Below are positions 26,670-44,905 of a stretch of 64,000 nt of DNA, one piece after another. The stretch is from Pomacea canaliculata. Its lineage: Eukaryota; Mollusca; Gastropoda; Architaenioglossa; Ampullariidae. Both the position numbers and the translations under genes were made by a program. Each line of letters starts with the position of its first letter. Position 1 is the first letter of the stretch. The notes below the pieces were generated by a model. It had not been told where the DNA came from. It did no database searches and saw only the letters and a program-made list of their open reading frames with translations. The stretch lies in NCBI RefSeq assembly GCF_003073045.1, contig NC_037599.1:19100555-19164554 (forward strand), given 5' to 3'.

Positions 26670-29237
26670 AATCACGGGGTGAATAAATAAGGCATAAGAA
26701 AAAGTCCTGCAATACAAAATGTAGGTTTCTTGTGGTAAACAATTAAAAAAAGGCTATTAAACTGATATGTCTGGGATCAGGTACATTGACATCTTGTAGA
26801 CTTGTTTCAAGCTGATGCTCTACACCTCCCTCCTTCAACGTCTACAGTTTTATTGAAATGGTTACTGGAAAGATGTCATCAAAATAATTTGGATCCTTAA
26901 TTAACGCACACAACAACCATTGTAAAGTGAACAGGTCCAAGATAGCTGAATTATGTTTTGCCTGTCATCATCATTTATCTGTTGCTAGCAAATGATCCCA
27001 AAATACACCCCTTACATCACTGAAGTGTGGTCTCACTCATGAACCCAGCTTATCTGGGTATTTTGGTAGTGATAGCGCACATTAGCTCTTCATCCGCAGG
27101 TCAACTCAAAATGAGAAAGCAAGCTTAATAAGAAAACACTTTTGCAAGTAAATGCGTCCGCCTTTAGAAGATTTAGCAATTACGGGAAAGGGGATATGAG
27201 AAAATGGAGTAAAGGGAAGAAAATGATAAGGAAGGGATAGGTTGTGAGGTAAACCCCTGGTATGATTTTTAAAAAAAGTGTGTGTGTGTGTGTGTGTAAA
27301 ACATATGTGACATCACCCATAAAGAATGTGTGTCATCAGTAAGCCCTATATCTGGTATTTTCACTGCATCGGTCGTCAGTATAGCCATCGAAGATTTGTG
27401 ATAATGGAGGTGAGAAATGTTTGCACAGCAGAACTAAAACAATGAAGTTGCAATTCTTGAAAAATGAGCAAAGAATGGATTCTACAGAATTACGAAAAAT
27501 TGATCGGTATGCGTTAAACGAGTGACATTTCAATAGCCAAGTCCTAAGCGGAGCACATCACTAATAACACGTTATCAGCTTTTTCTAATTGTTAAGTCCA
27601 CGTGCTTCCGTAGAAAAAAATCAACACGTTCAAACTAAAAGACTGATCTTCTACTTTGGATGGTCCAATTCTACACTGACTTTTGAAAATGTGCATTTCA
27701 TGAACTAATATATGAAAGAAAACTATTGGAGATTTGATGAAACCGACTGGTCCCATCCAGTGTCGTTGTGTTTGAAGACAGTTGCAACTTCCCTAACGTA
27801 ATCACACGCATCGTCAGTGGTATTATATAACACTGAATTAGAATGCTCAAGTGTTGTTCTTTTATTTAAAACTTATACCAGTAAGCGTAAACCAGTGGAC
27901 AAACACTACACAGGTTACAAAAGGTGAACAAATCTTATCTAACACTGCGATAACTGTAGCCAGTTGGGCGACCCTTTTCAATGAATCATCTGATTAAAAA
28001 AAAAAAAAAAGTTCGAGAATATGGACAGTATGTCGAGGAACTTATGAAGTCGTTTTATTGAAGCTGCCAAACTATACTTACGGCACTGAACCATCAAGAA
28101 AAAAAAGGAAACTGAAGTAGAAAAAAGTAAAATAAGTTAATAAATGCAAAATAATCCAGCAGGAAATCTTAATCTTTCCGGGTTCAGTGACAATAAGCAA
28201 AGTTAATTATGGCCAGGAAGTGCTTGGACTTAAATGCAGAACTCGTATATATGTGCATTTGCTGATAAAAATAGCAACGCAGTCAAGTCAGCTGATTTTT
28301 TTAAAAGATGTAAACTAATAATTTAAAAAGACGAAGAAAAGAAAAACCATTCTGTTTGAGGAACTGTTCGCAGTAGATCATGATTCTAACAATTATACAG
28401 ATATAAATTAAACAGACACATTTTTTTCCCATCGAGACTCATCGATCCATGACAGCTGTCAGGTTAAATTTATCAGTTCACGTCAGTACTTCATGCTTTG
28501 ATATATTGATATCATATACCTATCGCGACGACCTAAGGTGTGTGAAAACAATTGACGCAATACACAGGAAACATGAAGTGTCAGCTAGGCTTCTCCATCG
28601 ATATTGCTTTGTGCAGTTTTTCCCCCTATAGTGTCAGTGAATATGACCGTTTGGTCTTGTCGATATTTTCATAATTTCGTATATATTTTTTCATACACCT
28701 AGTGTATGCGCGATATATAAATATACATTGTGAAAAAATTAGGTATATGGAAGACAGGACACAGTCCGAATTCACGCCCCGTTGAACGCTGTGCGTATTA
28801 AAAAAAAAAAAAAAAAAAAAAAGAAAAAGAGAAAAAAAAAGCTGCATGGTAACGTACAGTTACGCGTACAAGTATACATACGTACATTTAATTTTATTCT
28901 TTAAAACTCTTTTGTCTAGACTTGTACCATGTTCTCCTATACTTCTCCTGTTGTGTATGTTGTGCAACACATCAACAATTAGTTCTGAAAAAAGGGGTGT
29001 GCATCAGTCAGCATTTTGTCAATGTGAACTTTAACACCATGGACGTATATTAAGGGATGTTATAGTTCGTGGTAACATTGTTACCTTTTCCAGATTATCT
29101 AAAAAAAAAAGTACCATAATATACGTGCACTTCATCAATGTATGAAAAGGCTGGTTTTAATTTTAAGTAAAAGGAAATCCACATATTATTTAAACACATT
29201 TGCGCGACTACCGTGAGCCCGTCCGCGCATTTTAAAC
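26670..29237. other. Intergenic, no gene seen
   Basis: AT-rich DNA with a (TG)n stretch near 27276-27297 and an A-rich tract at 28800-28841. Open frames here are short and not recognisable. No promoter, RNA gene or terminal repeat was identified. Confidence 0.4.
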
Positions 29238-29321
29238 CTTTACAGCAGACCTGGGCAAAGGCCGGCCAGCGGGCCGGATCCTGTCTCTGACCGGCCCGCC
29301 CGCCAGTATATATATGCAGTA

Positions 29322-31460
29322 TTGGGTAAAACTGAGTTAACTATATTAGTCCGGCCCTCTAAAACCATCTCAATTTCTCAAACAATCACCTACCGCTCCT
29401 TTAAAACCTTTGAGGAAACTAAATTTCTAGCTGATCTATACAACTCTCCCCTAAACAAAATATATGATATCACAGACCCAGATGAAGCCATCACCTACTG
29501 GCACAACCAATATCTACAAATATACAATAAGCATGTACCACTGCGGACCAAACGTGTTAAACACCACATCAAACCTGCTTGGTTCGACCTGGAGCTCCAA
29601 GCAGCAATTAATGTAAGAGACAAACTTAAAAGGAGGGGCCAGGAAGCGGAATTCAAAAAGCAAAGAAATTTTGTCACCGCTATGAAACGAAGCAAGATGA
29701 AAAACTACTTTAGCAAACTGATAGAATGCAAACAGAACACCAAACTGATTTGGAAAGCCATCAATCAGCTAACCAACAAGTCAAGAAAAACCAGTCCCGC
29801 AACTACAATAGCCCCTAACACTCTGAACGCACATTTTGCAGGAATCGCTCCTAGGGTAGTCTTAAATGACAAGTCACAAGAAAACAATCTAGACAAGTTA
29901 CAAAGCTTCTGTAACTCGAAGCACATTGATATGGCTCTCTCCATCCCACCAATGACTATATTGGATGTATATCAAGCACTCACCAAACTTAAGGATACTA
30001 ACACCAAAGGTCCAGACAGCATCAACAACAAAATCCTAAAGCTCTCAGCACCGGCCATTGCGGAAAGCCTGACCTATCTGTATAACCTCTGTATTGATAA
30101 ATCTTACTTTCCAATGCACCTTAAACAAGCAAAAGTAATCCCAATTCACAAATCAGGAGATCCAAGCGACCCTACAAATTATCGTCCAATCTCAATTCTA
30201 TCACCTCTCTCAAAACCCTTAGAAAAACACATCCACAAGCACCTACAAGAGCACCTTCTAAGGTATGAACTCCTCCATACAAACCAATCCGGCTTTAGGC
30301 CTCGTCACTCTTGCCACACCGCTCTTACATCTATGGTGGAACAATGGCTAAATAATATTAATGACAATCTTTTCTCTGCCGCCTTATTTGTTGACTTTGC
30401 CAAAGCCTTTGATGTCATAGATCACAATCTGCTTATTAGAAAACTAACTTTATATAAACTAAGTACCAGTAGCATCGAACTCCTTATCTCCTTTCTTGAC
30501 AATCGAACTCAGAGAGTTGCTGTCAACAACCAACTGTCTGATCCCCTTGAAGTTAAATTCGGTGTCCCTCAAGGGTCAGTACTAGGACCCCTGCTTTTCT
30601 CCATATACATAAACGATCTTCCTCTCCATATATCCCAATCCTGTGAAATGTTTGCAGACGACACCACAATACACGCTCACCACCAAAAGATTGAGCCACT
30701 CGCTTCCATCCTACAGCTGAGCGCCGACGAGCTCCAGGCTTGGACTGAATCCAACCACATGTCCCTCAACCCCCAGAAAACTGAAGTCATGCTTCTAACA
30801 ACCAGACAGAAAAGACAAAACCTAGCCACCCCATTTCCTACTATCCAAATCGGCGCTCAGTCAATAACTGAAGTACAGGTCCACAAACTAATGGGTGTTA
30901 CCATTGACAACAACTTATCGTGGTCCCAACACATTTCCACCACAAGTAAAAACATTTCCAAGAAAGTCTACCAGCTGTCCAGAATCAAACATTTCCTTGA
31001 CACTCACACAAGAAAACTCTTCTACACCACCCACATCCAATCAGTCATTGACTATGCCTCTACCCTCTGGGACTCCGCTAGTGGATCCTCCATGAAACCT
31101 CTAGCTAGTGTTCAGAGGCGAGCAATCAAAGCCGTCCTGCTAAAACCGAAATTAGACCCACGTGACTTCACCTCTCTAGGCGTCCTTCCTCTTAAAAATA
31201 GACTCAAATTTAACAAATGCATTTTCATGTATAAAATACTGATGGGTAAATTATCGCCCAGACTCTCTCTCCTATTTTCCTCCAATAACTCTAGAACCTT
31301 CCCAAAACTGAATATCCCCTTTCCAAGACTAGACCTCTTCAAATCAAGTCTGCAATTTTCAGGGAGTGCGCTATGGAACAGCCTCCCTCTCCATCTCAAA
31401 CAATTGCACTCCCTGGCCTGCTTTCGACGCCATCTATCTCAATACGTTCAAGATATATAG
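29322..31460 (+). CDS. LINE reverse transcriptase ORF (partial, N-terminus missing)
   Basis: One uninterrupted frame of 712 codons. The first 19 or so are read from hAT sequence (no ATG; TTG is the first listed codon), and about 690 belong to the LINE. RT blocks are seen in order: KVIPIHKSGD followed by NYRPISIL, FVDFAKAFDVIDHNLL with the first catalytic Asp, GVPQGSVLGPLLF, and MFADDTTIHA with the catalytic Asp pair. The post-RT region includes HKLMGVTIDNNLSW and a C-terminal ALWNSLPLHL. The endonuclease domain that should precede it is absent. The FADD box and sequence style point to the CR1/L2/Jockey group; the clade is an inference. It is a mobile-element protein, not a host gene. Confidence 0.93.
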   Translation: MGKTELTILVRPSKTISISQTITYRSFKTFEETKFLADLYNSPLNKIYDITDPDEAITYWHNQYLQIYNKHVPLRTKRVKHHIKPAWFDLELQAAINVRDKLKRRGQEAEFKKQRNFVTAMKRSKMKNYFSKLIECKQNTKLIWKAINQLTNKSRKTSPATTIAPNTLNAHFAGIAPRVVLNDKSQENNLDKLQSFCNSKHIDMALSIPPMTILDVYQALTKLKDTNTKGPDSINNKILKLSAPAIAESLTYLYNLCIDKSYFPMHLKQAKVIPIHKSGDPSDPTNYRPISILSPLSKPLEKHIHKHLQEHLLRYELLHTNQSGFRPRHSCHTALTSMVEQWLNNINDNLFSAALFVDFAKAFDVIDHNLLIRKLTLYKLSTSSIELLISFLDNRTQRVAVNNQLSDPLEVKFGVPQGSVLGPLLFSIYINDLPLHISQSCEMFADDTTIHAHHQKIEPLASILQLSADELQAWTESNHMSLNPQKTEVMLLTTRQKRQNLATPFPTIQIGAQSITEVQVHKLMGVTIDNNLSWSQHISTTSKNISKKVYQLSRIKHFLDTHTRKLFYTTHIQSVIDYASTLWDSASGSSMKPLASVQRRAIKAVLLKPKLDPRDFTSLGVLPLKNRLKFNKCIFMYKILMGKLSPRLSLLFSSNNSRTFPKLNIPFPRLDLFKSSLQFSGSALWNSLPLHLKQLHSLACFRRHLSQYVQDI

Positions 31461-31770
31461 ATAAGCCCTCTAATTCCTACCAACTCCAGGTGACCTTGTG
31501 AATATATGCTAATCTCTTCTTTAACCATCACTTTGTACATATCCACCCTTCTCTATGCTTATTATCTTTTTATATTTAATGCTTAATTAATTCATTTATA
31601 TAGTTAATTTTTATGCTTATTATCTTTTTATATTTAATGCTTAATTAATTCATTTCTATAGTTAATTTTTTCCCTGAAAAGGGCGAGGGCTAAGTGGAAA
31701 AAAGCGCTCAGTTGCTTATTTTACCCCTCGTTAATAAAGAATTGTCATTGTCATTGTCATTGTCATTGTC
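29380..31770 (+). mobile_element. 5'-truncated non-LTR retrotransposon (LINE)
   Basis: The element begins inside the hAT MITE after CCATCTCAATTTCTC and ends with five exact ATTGTC units (31741-31770), a microsatellite tail as in CR1/L2-type LINEs, directly followed by the rest of the MITE (ATGCGGCCCC). It carries the reverse transcriptase and post-RT region but no apurinic endonuclease, so it was truncated during insertion. A 280-bp 3' untranslated region holds a 58-bp tandem duplication. The intact frame indicates a recent insertion. Confidence 0.88.
31554..31669 (+). repeat. 58-bp tandem duplication in LINE 3' UTR
   Basis: Two adjacent copies, 31554-31611 and 31612-31669, starting TATGCTTATTATC, differ at about one base. 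They sit between the RT stop codon and the ATTGTC tail. Confidence 0.9.
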
Positions 31771-31814
31771 ATGCGGCCCCTTGGGAAAATTAATTGCCCA
31801 CTCCTGCTTTACAG

Positions 31815-32253
31815 CATTTGAAAACAATAATAGCATATATTACTGGATGTCTAAGTTTCGATACTTTTCAGTATTTTTGGGGGTGATCCTACTGTACGAT
31901 GCAAATAAAGGAACATTTAACAAATTTGGGTAATGGCCGATTTGTCATTAAAATAATCTCCCTTTATGTACACACAAGCAGATTTATTTAAAAAAAACAA
32001 CTAGATGCCCGGATTAGGAAATGACGTCAGAGCATCAGCGGGGCTCAAGAAGACTTGTCAGATTCAGAAAGTGAGAGCCGCCGCCTGATAAAAATATATA
32101 CAGGACCAGAAATTAATGAGATAAAGACGTGTTTTATTCTTTAGACTACCGTCAGCCATTGACCTGAACGTTATTTCTTCCAATAAACCATAGTTACTTT
32201 CAGTCTAGTCAAGCAGACGCCATATTGCATTTTGAATGTGTTGAGATCGTAAG
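31815..32253 (+). promoter_or_regulatory. RAB10 upstream region with full CRE
   Basis: A palindromic cAMP response element TGACGTCA lies at 32022-32029, about 225 bases before the RAB10 start codon. GACGCCATATT (32216-32226) reads AATATGGCGTC on the other strand, similar to a YY1 site. Factor binding is inferred from motif and distance only. Confidence 0.45.
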
Positions 32254-38105
<5,852 letters not shown>

Positions 38106-39610
38106 TATTTTTGCAAACACGCACTCAAACTCGTACACACATATATCAAACACTGCATCATTGCGTTCCATGCCTCTTGACTGTGTACAGAAAAAAAAAC
38201 ATGATGTCCAGTTTCTCCCCAAATTTTTTCACAAAAGCCTGTTCATCATTCAACAAGAGAGCCCCAGCTTAGATCATTTGTGCTGCTGCCTGAAAAGCTG
38301 TCTTCACTGCATTTTGGTTCCCCAAGGAATGAAACAAGAATTGTGGCTGTTTTAAAATGTCATGCTGACCAGCAGGAATGAAGCAAAACATTGGACTGTG
38401 ATCATTGTAGACATCCTTTCTTCCTTCCTTCTTCCAGCTTGCCTTTCCCTTGTCACCAAACTCCAATTTTGCTCAGTCCTAATTTACCTTACACTGCATA
38501 TGACAGGAATTCAAGAAAGTTAAATTTGATTAACAGCTTTTCTTAAGTCATGGCAGGTATAACGCCCATGTTGTATGTTTGTGAGCATGCATTAATTAAT
38601 GAAATAATTTATGATCTGACTGTACGTGGTGGTCCATTGGGCACATGATAAATAAGAAATTGAAAGCAGAAATGTGGATTGAAGGGTGGGTAGGGAGGGT
38701 TTTTTGTTCCAATTTTTTTTATTAACATGAATTTTGATTGTCTTTTAGAACACAGACTTGATATTCATTTGGTAGAGAACATTTTAATGATTCCTTTTGT
38801 AACCATTTGCACTCTTCAGTACAGAAGATCTATAACCAAGCAAGTACTATAGAGTCAATAAGCACTAAGATAATTTGCTAATCATCTGTTTATGATCTCT
38901 GTTACTTCAAAGACCTCAGTTTTAAGTTTAAAATCAATTCTGTCTTTTACTGGAAAAAATTATTGCCTTTTGAAACGGATATAGCTGTTGGACTAATAAA
39001 AACAAGACATGATAATTATGTAAACAGACTTTTGAATATCTTCACATGATTGTTACCAGTTACTTGTACACTTGCACGACAGTATGCTTCAGAAATATGT
39101 AAAATGTTGCTGCTGTTTGGCCTGTTTTGCATCTGCTCATACTGTGGGTTGTATGGTTATCCCTTGCATGGTTTCACAGCAGAGTGTACATTTGTGTGTT
39201 ATAGGTTTATGCATATTGTTTCTGTCTGTTGATCTTTTTCCTGACCATGTAGATGTATAGGCTTGGGTACATTCTTTTTGTTTTGTAACTTTTGAGTGGA
39301 GAATCTTTGTCAGAGAATTAATTTTTGTTTTTATGTTAATGCTGATACAAACTGCCCCCACAAGGCATCAGTCAGCAGAAAATCGGCTATATTAGTTTTC
39401 GTGTTGAGTTCATATGTGAATATGAGCTGAATTGAGCCCTACGCATTATAAATGAAATGGCATCGTTTATCATATGCACTCATGTGCTTTCCATATTTCA
39501 GAAATGAACTGGTGTCTCAGTCTTAAATGTAAAGCTAAGCATCCTTTAATAAAAGATCTCTTCTAAAGTGTAGAACTGTAATAAAAGTTTTCAATACGTT
39601 CTATTTTGGA
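38106..39610 (+). other. RAB10: RAB10 3' untranslated region, poly(A) signals at 39548 and 39580
   Basis: No coding sequence is recognised after the RAB10 stop. Two AATAAA hexamers, 39548-39553 and 39580-39585, lie close together about 1.45 kb downstream and are the best pair for transcript ends. Other hexamers occur further on, so a longer untranslated region is possible. Confidence 0.4.
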
Positions 39611-41565
39611 TAGGTTGGGCTGCTGTAGAAGATGAAAGACATTTGTTGTGATGGTTTTGTCCCCCATTTTGTAAAGATAAGTGTTTTGGGTACAGTGATG
39701 TCTGATATGCAATATTTGTAGGCTTAAGAATGCCTATAGGTTGTTTTGCTTGTGTTTTTTTTTAAGTGGACGAAGGGCAGGTGCACTTGTAAGGTTTGTT
39801 TGAAAGATATCCTAAGTGTGAGTAATGTGTAAAAGGGGTTTTTTTTTTAATGGAGACTGTAGCCATTTTTTTTTTGTTGGTTGTTGAAAAGTAATAAATC
39901 ACTTTTACCGAGTTGGAACATTTTCATAATTTACACACACATACATTTACATTCACCAAATACCTTTCTTAGAGTGTAAGAAAGTGCAGTCTTTCAGACA
40001 AATAGATGAAATTGATTTATTGAAATTGTGATGGAAAATTTGTTCCAGGTGCATTTAAACTTAAAAGTTCTCTGCTTATGCTGCACCTGTTTTGAACATT
40101 TCTTCTTCTTAAATAATTTCTCCAAAAATAACCTAACATTTTTTCAGTCTGTGGTATCTGTGCTGTTGGATCAGTTGTCATTTATTATGTGAACATTGAA
40201 ATTAGAAGACTGTTCTAGCCCAAGGTTCAAACTTGGCAGATTACTAAAACTAGATATGTTTATAACTCTACAAAAAACAAAAGCAGGTTTATGGTCAATA
40301 CAGTTTATCTTGCTTACTATGATTTTATTCTGAAGAAAACCAATAACAATATTCAATGTTTATGTCATGCCATCTTCAGCAGAATAGCTGCCTTAAAAAA
40401 ACCTGACTACACATGTGAAGCACAGAAGTCTTATTGATGATGATGAAATATGAATTAAGTTTTAACTGTTTGGCTAAGGTTTTTGATCTCTCTCTTTAGC
40501 AAGGGAGATTGTGGACATTATTATGACAAGATATGATGATGACTCCCCCAAAAAAATATATATTAAAAAAGTGTATTGCAGGAGTCAATCAGTAAAGCTG
40601 TAATTATTACTTTGATGGTTTAATTTGGTTTGATGATGAAAGTAAAGTGCTGGAAACCCCAGCAACACATGAGGATTTTATGTTAATATATTTTTTTTTA
40701 GATTAAAATGTGGCATCGGCATTTGTGCATTTTTGACCAGTTAGGGTTTAATAAAATGTTTAAAACTACTGTTAAAGACATTTTTCAGGTCTTAAATAAA
40801 TATATCAAACAGATGCTTGAAAATGATGCAACTGCATAAAGCCAGTGAAGACTAATTTGCAGTTTTGTTAAAAAACCTATAAAGGTGTGCATCCTTCTGT
40901 TATATTTTTTGCCATAAATCTGTCTTGATCTTGCTGTTCATTTAAAGTTCTACAAAGTTATCTGCATCTATTTACTCTAGGGTGTTCCTGGCACATGAGG
41001 TTTTCTGTTGCCATCTTTTCCATAAAAATACGGAACAGCAAAATAAAGACTTGATAGAATGAGGAAAGATACAGAAACATCGGTTGAAAACATGATACAA
41101 AAATAAATGTTTTGTTTACAAATTTTTTAGAACTCGGTTACTTTCCCATTGAACTCCAGGTCAGAAGGACTGCTCTGCTTGAACATAAATGGCAAGGGAA
41201 GAAAACTAACTCCTGATCAATACAAATTCAAAAATGTTCTGTTGCACATGATGCATCTGGCGCTAATTTAGTGAAGTGTCTGAATTGTCCTGTGATATTT
41301 GCTCATTTGTGCTTTGTGTTCACACTTGTCATGAAAGAATTTGTCAGTTCATTATTTCATGTTTTATGAAAGTATGGGTTCAAAAAGGCTTGTGTTCATT
41401 GGAGGGTAGATGTGTACTTTGCACTTGGGTGTCTAAACAAGGGCTATTATTTGGAGTTGAATCATTTACCTGGTGATGAACTAAATAAAAAGGGAAGAAT
41501 CAAGTACAGAGGCTCAAAATTAAAAGATTGTAATTGCTTTTCTTTTTTTTTATTTTAAGGATAGT

Positions 41566-41579
41566 CCACTAGGGGGCAG
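41566..41579 (+). promoter_or_regulatory. CTCF-like motif
   Basis: CCACTAGGGGGCAG fits the vertebrate CTCF core CCASYAGRKGGCRS at all positions. It lies between RAB10 and NDUFA11. CTCF is conserved in bilaterians, but occupancy here is unknown and a single match may be chance. Confidence 0.35.
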
Positions 41580-44500
41580 TCCAAAGTAGATGGATGTTTG
41601 ATAATATAATGGCTGGCAAAATTTTAACTTGTGTTCAGGAATGAACATTTCTTTTGAAAATTTACATTTATAACCCACCCATCCTGTCCACAGATAAAGA
41701 AACAATTATTTTGTTGTTCATTCTGGAAATGTATCTAAGTTCATTGATGCAGCAGTCTTATAAATTTGTTTCGTCGGAGACAAAGCTTCAACATATTTTT
41801 GCTGCAGCATTTTTAGTCCATTATTTTCATGTGAAGGATTTTTGTAATATTGGTTTCACCAGGGTGTGAACTTCATATTATGGCTTTTGTCCATCTTCTT
41901 TGGCAAGTGACTCACCTTTTGCCCTTGTAAAAGGGTGGAGAGAATTAGATACAAGTATAATTGGATTCTGAAGGAGAAAAAAATTTGCTGCAAGTTTAGT
42001 GAGGCTGTGGTTTGTAAATCTTTAGTACTGTTTAGGACTTCCTTATCGTATACGATCTTAAGCCCCAGTGTTAATGTAGAGAATATAGTAAAAGTTGTTA
42101 AATATTACACTAAACACGTAGCATGTAACAGTAAATGAGTTTTTTGCTCGGGTTAATGAACTAGTTCCAGTTTTTGACCGTAGTTGATCATGACCTCTAG
42201 TTACTGTCATTTGGTATAATAGTGACTGCTATTATGCAGTTAAAAATTACGTTAATTTTCAACATTTCATGGGTCGAATGTTTACATAACTTGCATTTTC
42301 CAGAAATCAGAACTTAAAAGCATCAATTAAGACTGGTTTGTGATAATTATTCAGCAAACTTTTCTCCCTCCAGGTGTCACATTTTATATGGTTTTATGCA
42401 TTTTCAGTGGGATTACTTTAACATTTTCCCCTTGCTTGGTGGAATTTCTTTTATCTACATAAAGAACTGCTTTCTAGTGCTTTGAAAAACAGCCCATAGG
42501 ATTTGGTTGTTACAATGTTTTATTTCTGTACATTTGTGTTTTTTCCCTTTAGCTTCAGCATGGGTTATTGTACATAAAACATGTAAACACTGTTTCTTTT
42601 GTGTTGTGGATCATTATGTATAATATGCTGCATACAATGGCTTTTGCTGAAGTGATCTGTTTGCTCTGGTGAGATAGGTAAAGTAATAAAATTCCAGTCT
42701 GAAGTAGTGTTTGATGCAAACTTGGCAACCAGGAAGATAGACCATCAAGTGTGATTCATGCCAGCAACATTTGGCATACTCCATTTAAGAGCCTGAACTT
42801 CCTGCATATTAATTAGCATTATCTTCAGACCTTTTGCATAAATAGGTCAACCCCCTTCTGCTTCCTTCATTTACTTACACATATTTTAGATGTAGTGATA
42901 TGAATTTGCATGGTAGAATTAACAACAGTGTGCAAATAAATGGCAAATGAGCTGTAGAGCAGTATCAGTTTTTTTCCAATGTTTTAAAGAATATCATGAG
43001 CACTGCTAAAGGGAGAAAACTGTGCCTGACAAGAGTTCTCTTTCCTCTAAAATTTAAAAAATATTTAGGGCTGTTCCCGTAAAGCACTCAGGTTCAACTG
43101 CACTTTTTACTTTTTACGTAGGGAATATTTTTATGCCTCTCTGCCTTCAGTGATGTAATATGAGAAATTCTTACACCATGAATAATTTCTCAATAGTCCG
43201 TGATATTCATCATGAGATTAACGTGTAATACGTTAATGGTTTGCAATGTTTTACTTGCTGCCTCTTGGTACTGTAAGTTTTGCTGCATATTGTGAACTTT
43301 AGGATGGCTCAAAAGGTTTAGGGTTGCTTTAGTTAGCTTTATGTTGTACAGGATCCTAAATATAAAGAAAAAAATATACAGCATTAAACTTGGTCGTGTG
43401 TTTTTGAACTTGATGATAAAGCTGCCTAATATAACTTAATTCTAAATAAACTACCCTCTTCCTCTAAACTTGAATATAAAAATCTTTGTATTCTTCGGCA
43501 TTAGATAATATGAAATTTTGGGTTGGCCGATATCTAACGATAGCTTTTACAATTGGATAACCTTCTACTTTAAAACGGTTGCATTCAAATGAAAATCCAT
43601 ATGCTACACAAAATCATTAAACTAAAAAAAAAAAACAAAACAAAATGGAACATTCAATGAGAGTACTTAAAACATGTTTTATACCAGATAAGCTGTGACG
43701 ATTCCATTCGTGCTTAGCAAACTTCATGTTTTTAAAATGTGGCTGTCTCTTACAACATGAATAATCTAAATGTGTAAATTCTTAACCTTAATACCAGTGC
43801 ATAACTAAACTGAAAAATGCCAGTTCATACCAAAATAAATTTTTTTAAAGATATTAGGGGCTTAATTATCTCCCAGCATAAAAACTTTAGCCAGTGACAT
43901 GAAAATATTCCAGACACCTCCAAGTACCTGTCTAGTCTGCAGATGTGTTGGTACTTTTCATCAGAACTGAACATGCTGTTATATTGCTGGTCTTTTTGTT
44001 CGTTTCTTTTTTTTTTATTTTATTTTTTTTTTAACATGTAGAAACAGGTTAGAGGTAGGTCTCATCTTTTACTGATAACATTAAAACACTTCAGTTTTCA
44101 GTATCCTAATTATTGGTAAGTGGTAGGGGATCTGTTTTTATTGCAACTTTTTTTAGAAAAGAGGTTAGGCTAACTGGCTTTGTACTCCTTTCAATATGGA
44201 GCATGTTTGTTTTTATTTAAAGACAAACTTGCAAGAAATTATTGGAAATTATGTAATTCCAGACAATGGTTCTTGGAAGTTTAAATCTTGAGTGATGATC
44301 CATTTTGTCCATGAATGAAAAATGTTAGAGTCCTTTGAACAAATGACCCTGAGGAATCTTTGTTTCTCTGAAAGACTAGAATGACTGTATCTGTAATGCT
44401 TGTAACAGATTGAGTTGGTAATTTTTATGCTGAAAACATGCATGAATGTAAGTTCATACAGACCAATAAAGAAAATATTCTGTGTAAAATAGGTGGATAT

Positions 44501-44784
44501 GTGTGAATGCTTGTAATCATTTACATTTGCTGTGGTGAATGGCAGTTATAAAGTTGATCCGCTTCTACCAAACAAGACTTAGGCTACTAAAGCAGCCCAA
44601 ATTGATGAAAGTCTAATTCTGGTACAACGAATAAACTCAGATACATTGCCCTTATCAAGTGAGGCTGCTTCGTTTAAGTCTTTCCTTCATGAACATTGAC
44701 TTCTGATGTTCCTTGGTCCAAGCAAGTGGGGAAAGAAATATTGTCACTAAAACTGCAGCAGATATAGCTAAATTTCGGCCACCC

Positions 44785-44905
44785 ATAATCGGCTGGATTA
44801 CTGCATCTCACTGTTCGCTGGTTTTCCTAACCGTGTGCTGGTCAGACTTCAAAGAGTTCAGAATAATGTTGCTTTGTCTTCCCATGAACTTGTATTACTG
44901 GACTG
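44785..44905 (+). mobile_element. LINE C-terminal fragment
   Basis: From 44790 the plus strand reads RLDYCISLFAGFPNRV and then LVRLQRVQNNVA. This is the post-RT motif of CR1/L2-type LINEs (usually LDYCNSLL, then LQRVQN). Only this scrap is recognisable; the boundaries are unclear. Confidence 0.65.

Larger units (their letters stand above)
29246..31806. mobile_element. hAT-type MITE split by a LINE insertion
   Basis: The left end CAGACCTGGGCAAAGGCC and the right end (other strand) CAGGAGTGGGCAATTAA form the short inverted repeat typical of hAT elements with a CAG terminus. The 8-bp direct repeat CTTTACAG sits exactly outside both ends (29238-29245 and 31807-31814), matching the hAT target-site length. 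Only about 134 bp on the left and 36 bp on the right belong to this element, so the original was a roughly 170-bp MITE. The remaining 2.4 kb is the nested LINE. Confidence 0.88.

Noticed and set aside
28626..28847. 73-codon phenylalanine-rich frame on the minus strand
   Set aside because: It is produced by the poly(A) tract at 28800-28841.
29322..31460. Host gene encoding a large conserved protein
   Set aside because: The RT boxes, ATTGTC tail and insertion into a hAT MITE show that it is a retrotransposon.
31807..31814. Target duplication belonging to the LINE
   Set aside because: The CTTTACAG repeat sits exactly outside the hAT ends, not at the LINE ends, and 8 bp is the hAT length. The LINE itself shows no clear duplication.
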